Shown here one piece after another: positions 8,902 through 13,202 of a stretch of DNA of 13,202 nucleotides (position 1 is its first letter; every line of letters starts with the position of its first letter). Location of the stretch: NCBI GenBank assembly GCA_028565635.1, contig JAOXYB010039740.1:1-13202 (forward strand). Direction: 5' to 3'. The DNA is from Phoronis ovalis (Eukaryota > Phoronida > Phoronidae). A model generated the notes under the pieces. That model did no database searches and was not told the DNA's origin. It worked only from the letters and a program-made list of their open reading frames with translations. The translations under genes were made by a program, and so were the position numbers.

Positions 8902-9618
8902 GTAAGTATCTGTATGGCTTTTGATCACTCTGCAAGGGTGTATGCGGGAGTATATGATAAAAAAATGATCTCCGGGAACATGATTAACAATAATCGAAAA
9001 GTTGCATTAATAGTGAGGAACCTAATGGAACCCACAACTCTATATTGTACAAGATAACTTCATGATAATTTTGCTCTTTCACTAAACGCGGAATTGCGAG
9101 TTTCATTATGTTCGTTTCCGATTTCGCTACGCTATCCATGCAGTGCCTGTAAACAGTCTAGTATCTCATGTACCTACTAAACCATAGTGAAATGTAATTG
9201 GCTGTCTATCACAATAACACAAGTCACTTTTGACCGTGCCCCTGCACCACTTACCCGGACCACTTGTTTAGTCTTTTTTTAAACCATTCAGAGAATGTGG
9301 GCACCCACTTTATACCCGAGCGCCCCTCCCCAGAATGTTGTTCATTGAACAACTCTAATAACAATTACTCTCAAATTGATATCTTCTCAGAATATTGATA
9401 AATAAGCGCAGCCACTTTTTTGAATTGCACTCTTTGGAATTCACATAGCATTACTTGTAAATGGAATCTAATTGACCTAATAGGTACCTACATTCTGTAT
9501 GAACATCTTATTTCTGGTATTTGGAAGGGAGATGGTCTTATTCTCTGGAATGTTTACACAGATATCGTGTCTCGATTAAATGAAACAAATCAAATGCCTG
9601 TTATGTTTGTTATTTTAG
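8902..9618. other. Third intron
   Basis: This 717-bp intron starts GTAAGT and ends TTGTTATTTTAG. An open frame at 9420-9644 runs into the next exon but in a different frame and matches nothing I know. No repeat stands out. Confidence 0.7.
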
Positions 9619-9757
9619 ATGCTTGTCCTTGGCTACACATGTAAGGTGGTGTGGATACTACTCACAAGTTTGATGACAATTCCTTTGATAGCAATTGCAT
9701 TATTCCATCTCCTGTATAATGAACAAAAAATAAACGAAATAGATCTGAAACACTATG
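9619..9757 (+). CDS. M6: PLP/M6-family proteolipid, core exon 4 (TM3)
   Basis: The exon lies between acceptor TTATTTTAG (ending 9618) and donor TATG|GTATGT (from 9758), starting in phase 0 and ending in phase 1. The peptide starts MLVLGYTCKVVWILL and continues through a hydrophobic TM3 containing TIPLIAIALF, then NEQKINEIDLKHY. It matches the family pattern xxGITYxxxVVWLLVFxxSAxPV: the aromatic-plus-VVW core and the Pro near the helix end are conserved. The exon ends at Tyr-Gly, as PLP1 exon 4 does (RMYG, phase 1). It has 139 nt against 169 nt in PLP1. The start of the second extracellular loop is shortened, and the cysteine after TM3 in vertebrate PLP/M6 is absent. Confidence 0.88.
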
Positions 9758-10213
9758 GTATGTTAAGTATATATTACAAGCGAAATTGTTGAGTTTCGCG
9801 TCCAAGTCACCGGTTTACTATAAATTTATAGTTCTCGCATAATGTAATTATTTACTGTATATTACATTTTAAGCAATTGTCATAATTATGTACTACTAAT
9901 GATAATAACGTCATGGTGGTCAACAACACACTTATTAATCATATTGCAGAATTTTGCCTTTAATGGACCGAAGTAAGCATTCAAATGTATAGTGCAAACG
10001 ATATGCAAATCATTTTTGTAGAATTGTACCTTTAATGTTCTTATCTCAAGAAGGACTAAATCAGCCTTGAAATGCAGCATAAACCATAGCAAAATCACTT
10101 CCCACCAGTTGGATAGTGGAAGATTCTTTTACGTGTATCTCACTTTCATAAGACATACTATGTAATTGTATATTTACAGTTACTGCATATATTTTTGTAC
10201 AATTTATGTATAG
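9758..10213. other. Fourth intron
   Basis: This 456-bp intron starts GTATGT and ends TTTATGTATAG. An open minus-strand frame at 9886-10098 has no recognisable homology. A second acceptor lies 34 bp upstream of the used one and is listed separately. Confidence 0.65.
10171..10213 (+). other. Tandem splice acceptors 34 nt apart
   Basis: AG dinucleotides at 10178-10179 (TATTTACAG) and 10212-10213 (TATGTATAG) both follow pyrimidine- and T-rich tracts. Only the downstream site keeps the PLP/M6 frame and gives GYGTSKVLAD. The upstream site would shift the frame and reach a TGA after about 21 codons, removing TM4. Both may be used, but the downstream site must be used for an intact four-pass protein. 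Confidence 0.45.
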
Positions 10214-10335
10214 GTTATGGCACATCAAAAGTACTTGCAGATGAAGAACTAGCTGTTTTTTGGACTGGACTTAAAGATGTCGGCATCTTTTACTTAACAG
10301 CTTATATATCGGCCTTCATCGTGATGCTCAGTCTT
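10214..10335 (+). CDS. M6: PLP/M6-family proteolipid, core exon 5 (short extracellular loop and TM4)
   Basis: The exon starts in phase 1 after acceptor ATGTATAG. It encodes GYGTSKVLADEEL, a short linker with WTGLKD, then TM4 starting near DVGIFYLTAYISAF and ending VMLSL before a GTGAGT donor (10336) in phase 0. PLP1 exon 6 also ends in phase 0, after LVSL in TM4, so I infer a real conserved intron here. The exon covers what are two exons (5 and 6) in vertebrates, 122 nt against 140 nt together. The loop between TM3 and TM4 is only about 40 residues. It has no cysteine and no PWNAFPGK-like segment, so the two disulfides typical of vertebrate PLP/M6 cannot form. That makes this a divergent member. 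If the donor is not used, the frame runs on to 10404. Confidence 0.8.
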
Positions 10336-10404
10336 GTGAGTAAAATCTTTGAACTAGTTACAAATTTAAACGTTTTCAAACACACTGAAACTCTGTACTG
10401 GTAA
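10336..10404 (+). CDS. Alternative C-terminus by read-through of the last donor
   Basis: If the GTGAGT at 10336 is not spliced, the frame continues 22 codons (VSKIFELVTN, LNVFKHTETLYW) to TAA at 10402-10404. Its length and the placement of an Asn and a Lys resemble the PLP C-terminus after the same point (LTFMIAATYNFAVLK...). The total with the 2250 start would be 254 residues, close to the 276-278 of PLP and M6a. Lys and Glu inside the predicted end of TM4, together with the conserved donor, argue against it. It may be a retained-intron isoform. The nearest downstream AATAAA is at 11247-11252. Confidence 0.33.
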   Translation: MSKIFELVTNLNVFKHTETLYW

Positions 10405-10562
10405 TATTACGGTGTAGATGATGATAATTGTTCCGAAGTGGGGTACATATGAAAAGTACAAATGCTTTGGACAGAAAACCCGGGGGACACTTACATATAT
10501 TGTGAATATGGGGGTGTGCCACCCATTGAAATGGATAATTCGGTCCATTTTTCACAGAAATG

Positions 10563-10832
10563 TATGGTGGCCCTGAGCTACTGTCGTGTTGTATGAAAAG
10601 CAACTCGACAACACGACAACACGACAATCTTTGTATAGAATGTCGTGTTGTTTTAAGTTGGCAAGTCGACATTCTATAGTAAGATTGTCGTGTTGTCGAC
10701 TTGTTTGCAAGTCGACAAACGACGTTTCATACTAATTGGCGTGTTTGCAAGTAGACAACACGACATTTCGTACTGAGTTGTCATGTTGTTTTTTACATGT
10801 CGACAACACGACAGTAGCTCAGGGCCACCATA
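10563..10832. mobile_element. Palindromic MITE with perfect 30-bp terminal inverted repeats
   Basis: The left arm 10563-10592 (TATGGTGGCCCTGAGCTACT, then GTCGTGTTGT) is the exact inverse complement of 10803-10832. The interior is built from GTCGTGTTGT/ACAACACGAC units in both orientations. Two target duplications fit: TA (10563-10564 and 10831-10832, as for Tc1/mariner elements), or GAAAT (10558-10562 flanking right GAAAT at 10833-10837) with a one-base asymmetry. No transposase is encoded. It sits 160 bp past the read-through stop, inside the older repeat. Minus-strand open frames at 10376-10922 are translations of this repeat. Confidence 0.87.
10614..10698. repeat. Internal 32-bp-arm hairpin of the palindromic MITE
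   Basis: Arms 10614-10645 (CGACAACACGACAATCTT, then TATAGAATGTCG) and 10667-10698 are inverse complements with about two mismatches, separated by a 21-nt loop. If transcribed, for example in the PLP/M6-family 3' UTR, it would form a stable miRNA-precursor-sized stem. That is inference from pairing only. Confidence 0.75.
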
Positions 10833-11214
10833 GAAATTTCGCAAAGAATGGGTCCACTTTTGAACAAAATCACTAAATGGGAGTCGTTTTTTCACAATCA
10901 AAGTTTTGTTTAAAGGTAGCATTTCCAGCGGAAACCGTAATAATGGGTCCTATTTGTGACCAGAAAACCTTAAAAATAGTTCTATTTTTGATACCAGAAT
11001 CCCTAAAAATAACGGATGTATATTTTGAGTTTGAGCTGTACATTCCCAAGTGAAAATATGCTCGTTAGACCCTGGTCAGAAAACTTTTCAATCCTTAGAA
11101 ATAATTTATGGGTGTAATGATTTTCTGTACTCCTACATAACGTGTAATCATTTTCTTTGACATGCTTTAAAAGCAAAATCAGCAAATTATGAAATACATT
11201 CTTTGATAGTGCAG

Positions 11215-11274
11215 CTCACATCCATCAGTTCAATTACAATTATAAAAATAAACATAATCGCACAAACAATGTGA
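11215..11274 (+). other. Possible terminal exon A
   Basis: After an acceptor-like GATAGTGCAG (ending 11214), a phase-0 frame reads LTSISSITII followed by KINIIAQTM and TGA at 11272-11274. It begins with Leu-Thr, as PLP1 exon 7 does, and is mostly hydrophobic, so it could finish TM4. The pyrimidine tract is weak and the conserved Asn is not clearly aligned. The AATAAA at 11247-11252 falls inside this reading frame. This is a weak candidate. Confidence 0.13.
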
Positions 11275-12632
11275 TTTTTTAAATCTGACAAAGAAAATCT
11301 GATTGTTACAAAATTCAACAAATATTTAGAATTGTAGCTAATATCCGACTTCACATGAACTGGCGACACAAGTACAAATGCATACTTGTTCAAAACTATT
11401 AATTAAAATCTAATTCTATCTAGTGGGGAGAGCTCGAAAGTTTATACCTGTAAAGATCAAATTTTTATTCCATTTGTCGGAAAAAATGGAATAATTCTGT
11501 TATTTATTTCTTTTACAAAATTTGAAAATACCAAATACATAGAAGCAAAAACGTGAGGCCGGATTCCCACTCTAAAAACAGATTGTGGAAACAATGATAT
11601 ATGAGCAAATACGTGTAATAACAGGACACTAGTGCAGAAGACATGATATCCTGAAGTTGATTGCTACACAGGAATCACGTGTATCTATTTTACTTGAGAA
11701 TATTTTCAGACTGAAATAACAAATCCCTTGCAAACAGCCAAGTCTTGATTGCATTCAAAATGTAACAGCCTATAAAATAAAAAATTAACATATTGGAAAC
11801 AAAGGCAGTATTCTAGGCACTTGTTATATATATAAAATGAATGTTTAGTGTATACTATTATCTTGACACCGGAAAATCCAATTCCTCCATATTTTAATCT
11901 ATACCGATTCTTTTAACTTTTTCTTCATTAAATTTATAATGTTCTCCAAACCCTGTGTGGTTTTAACCAGTGGGTAACCCCCTAGCATTTTGCTTTTTGA
12001 GTTAAAAAACATAATTTTATAATAAGTGAAGTGATTTTTCAATAAAAAAACACCCCCTTACAACCAGGCATGATTACTAGACTAGTCCTACTTTACATGA
12101 GGAAATACTTATCCACCAGTAAACCAACATAAACAAATGAACTCTCAATTAAAGATACAGAGAAAGCAAAGTGTTACATATTCAAGAAATATGTACTCAT
12201 GCAAGTCATATTTACGTATTACTTTACTATTATAGTAAAGATCTGGATACATACCCCCTGTTGGCCTACTTATATTATTACATCCTACGGTCATATTTAT
12301 GATATCTATCTAGAATAAAGACCGTTCAGAACGGTCCATAACCCTACTTGCAGTTACAATGAATGTCGTATAGTTATAAATATGTTTCCATGTCCCAAAA
12401 AACCATGTGCTTCTGAATCAAACTCTGTAACTTCGATCGCTTAAGTCTGTTTGAAAAGGTTGATATGCAGCAAGATTATGTACAAACGTTGCAATACGTA
12501 ATACAAGTCCATTGACTTCCGCATAACCAAGCATACCAGAAAGATGTAGCAGCTACGAAATAACGAATTTCTCCCCCGGTTTCTCCTGCAATCATTCGAG
12601 CGCAGATTGAGGTGTTTAGGGGTATCCACCAA
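11275..12632. other. 3' flank, no gene recognised
   Basis: Apart from the weak terminal-exon candidate at 11710, this AT-rich stretch shows no convincing exon. AATAAA strings occur at 11776, 12041 and 12314 but are common at this composition. Overlapping minus-strand frames at 12441-12685 are open over a higher-GC patch but match no family I know. The true last exon of the PLP/M6-family gene may lie here unrecognised or beyond 13202. Confidence 0.4.
11710..11748 (+). other. Possible terminal exon B
   Basis: This follows the best acceptor in the 3' flank by eye (TATTTTACTTGAGAATATTTTCAG region, AG at 11708-11709). A phase-0 frame encodes TEITNPLQTAKS and a TGA at 11746-11748, with AATAAA at 11776-11781 about 28 bp later. 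The acceptor, short tail and nearby poly(A) signal are attractive. The peptide, however, does not resemble the end of TM4 in PLP/M6. Confidence 0.17.
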
Positions 12633-12900
12633 GGTGTAATGCTCGCACTTAAAAATCGGCAATGCTCACTGCTCGCAATTAACAATAAAAATTAACCAAG
12701 GAAAAAACGGTTGCCAGAAAAAACGGTTGCCAAGAAAATCGACAAGCAAAAAAAAAAACGTCGTCAAAAGAAAATAGCTCAAAAATTTAGAAAACAAAAA
12801 CAATTGTCGCCAAAAGACAATGCTCGCTGCTCGCACTTAATAACCAAGACAATGATGCTCGCTGCTCGGACTTGATAGACCCCAGTGCTCGCGAAAACCC
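12633..12900. repeat. Degenerate repeat array (TGCTCGCTGCTCGCACTT units and GGTTGCCA units)
   Basis: AATGCTCGC(TGCTCGC)ACTT-type units occur at 12638-12650, 12661-12680, 12819-12840 and 12854-12873, with a partial GTGCTCGCGA at 12886. Between them are two AACGGTTGCCA units 16 bp apart (near 12707 and 12723) and A-rich filler with GACAAGCAAAAA. The filler matches, in inverse orientation, TTTTTGCTTGTCAATTTTTT inside the nested MITE near 5740. The array probably belongs to another MITE of the same style. Inverted ends were not found. Confidence 0.55.
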
Positions 12901-13202
12901 CCTATAGCCCTCCAGATTGGGAACACAATTGGACAAATAATTGAATTTGCAGAAATACCTCTTGACTAGGATAAAACCAGAGGCATTCGCTTATTCTTAT
13001 AAGTAATCTGCATGACAGGTTAACTACAGAAGGGTCCATAACCTTTTCATTAAAATAGTTATAACAAGAGGTCTGCGGGTGCAGACAGATGCCCATCATA
13101 TGATGTAGTTTCTGTAGTTGTAAATCCATCTTTGTATGTATAAGAGTTGTAAGGTTGATAATAGAGGGAAAATGTCAAATTTTTGGTTTGAAAGGAAAAT
13201 AG
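12901..13202. other. Window end, no feature recognised
   Basis: A minus-strand frame at 12902-13129 (75 codons) is open but shows no recognisable motif or splice context. Nothing else is apparent. Confidence 0.35.

Larger units (their letters stand above)
10479..10970 (+). mobile_element. Older MITE-like repeat, left end at 10479, right end not found
   Basis: CCCGGGGGACACTTACATAT begins at 10479 and leads to GTGTGCCACCC (10515-10525). This parallels the nested element at 5488: a G-run, CACTT, a CTATAT-like step, then GTGCCGCCC. After it come degenerate units around AATGGGTCC followed by T-rich and AGAAAA sequence (near 10540, 10848 and 10943), interrupted by the palindromic MITE at 10563-10832. 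No inverse of the left end was found downstream, so the element may be truncated. The right boundary given is approximate. Confidence 0.4.

Noticed and set aside
9241-9335. C-rich patch resembling MITE ends (GGGCACCCACTTTATACC)
   Set aside because: No inverse copy or target duplication found nearby, so I cannot support an element.
9420-9644. Open frame in the third intron that could be a PLP-specific-like extra exon
   Set aside because: It overlaps the next exon in a different frame, starts without ATG, and has no donor/acceptor pair that would keep the PLP/M6 frame.
10366-10922. Overlapping minus-strand open frames of 60-98 codons
   Set aside because: They run through the palindromic MITE and the older repeat around it. 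The apparent coding potential follows from the repeat sequence.
12441-12685. Two overlapping minus-strand frames, one rich in Trp and Cys, in a higher-GC patch
   Set aside because: No domain recognised. An acceptor-like GATTGCAG and a GGTATG donor are present, but no frame gives a recognisable product, and the patch adjoins a repeat array.
1-13202. Bacterial or phage system, CRISPR array, toxin-antitoxin or defence island
   Set aside because: No long frames, no operon spacing, no regularly spaced direct repeats. The spliced four-pass membrane protein gene and MITEs place the window in an animal genome.

Overview
The window reads as animal (metazoan) nuclear DNA. It is AT-rich, no reading frame exceeds about 110 codons, and the only clear coding signal is a set of short plus-strand blocks bounded by canonical GT..AG splice sites with matching phases. 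Several short inverted-repeat transposons (MITEs) lie in the introns and 3' flank. I would guess a marine invertebrate from this MITE-rich style, but the species cannot be read from the sequence.

One gene is recognisable: a divergent member of the proteolipid protein family (PLP/DM20/M6), four-pass membrane proteins of neural and epithelial cells. Four core exons lie at 7549-7708, 8742-8901, 9619-9757 and 10214-10335. They encode, in order, the Cys-rich N-terminal edge plus TM1, TM2 plus the cytoplasmic loop, TM3, and the second extracellular loop plus TM4. Intron phases run 1-2-0-1, then 0 at the last donor. As I recall the human PLP1 exon numbering (c.4, c.191, c.453, c.622, c.762), these are the same phases at equivalent protein positions. 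Exon 3 is 160 nt, against 157 nt for the DM20 form. The second extracellular loop is short and has no cysteine, unlike vertebrate PLP/M6.

The ends of the gene are less certain. Two upstream candidate first coding exons (2250-2364 and 4917-4974) both end in the required phase 1, which would give alternative N-termini as in vertebrate GPM6B. At the 3' end a GTGAGT donor sits at the conserved last-intron position, but reading through it gives a plausible C-terminus with a stop at 10402-10404. Downstream terminal exons at 11215 or 11710, or one beyond the window, are also possible.

Layout: 1-2249 upstream flank, no gene seen; 2365-7548 long first intron, holding a palindrome cluster (3936-4026), an inverted-repeat element (5417-6261) split by a second element (5488-5894) with a 9-bp target duplication, and a coding-like minus-strand stretch (6903-7055); 7709-8741 second intron with a 315-bp MITE (8034-8348) flanked by an 8-bp duplication; 8902-9618 and 9758-10213 short introns; 10405-13202 3' flank with a palindromic MITE (10563-10832) inserted in an older repeat (from 10479), and a degenerate repeat array (12633-12900). 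I see no bacterial-type operon, CRISPR array, tRNA or rRNA.
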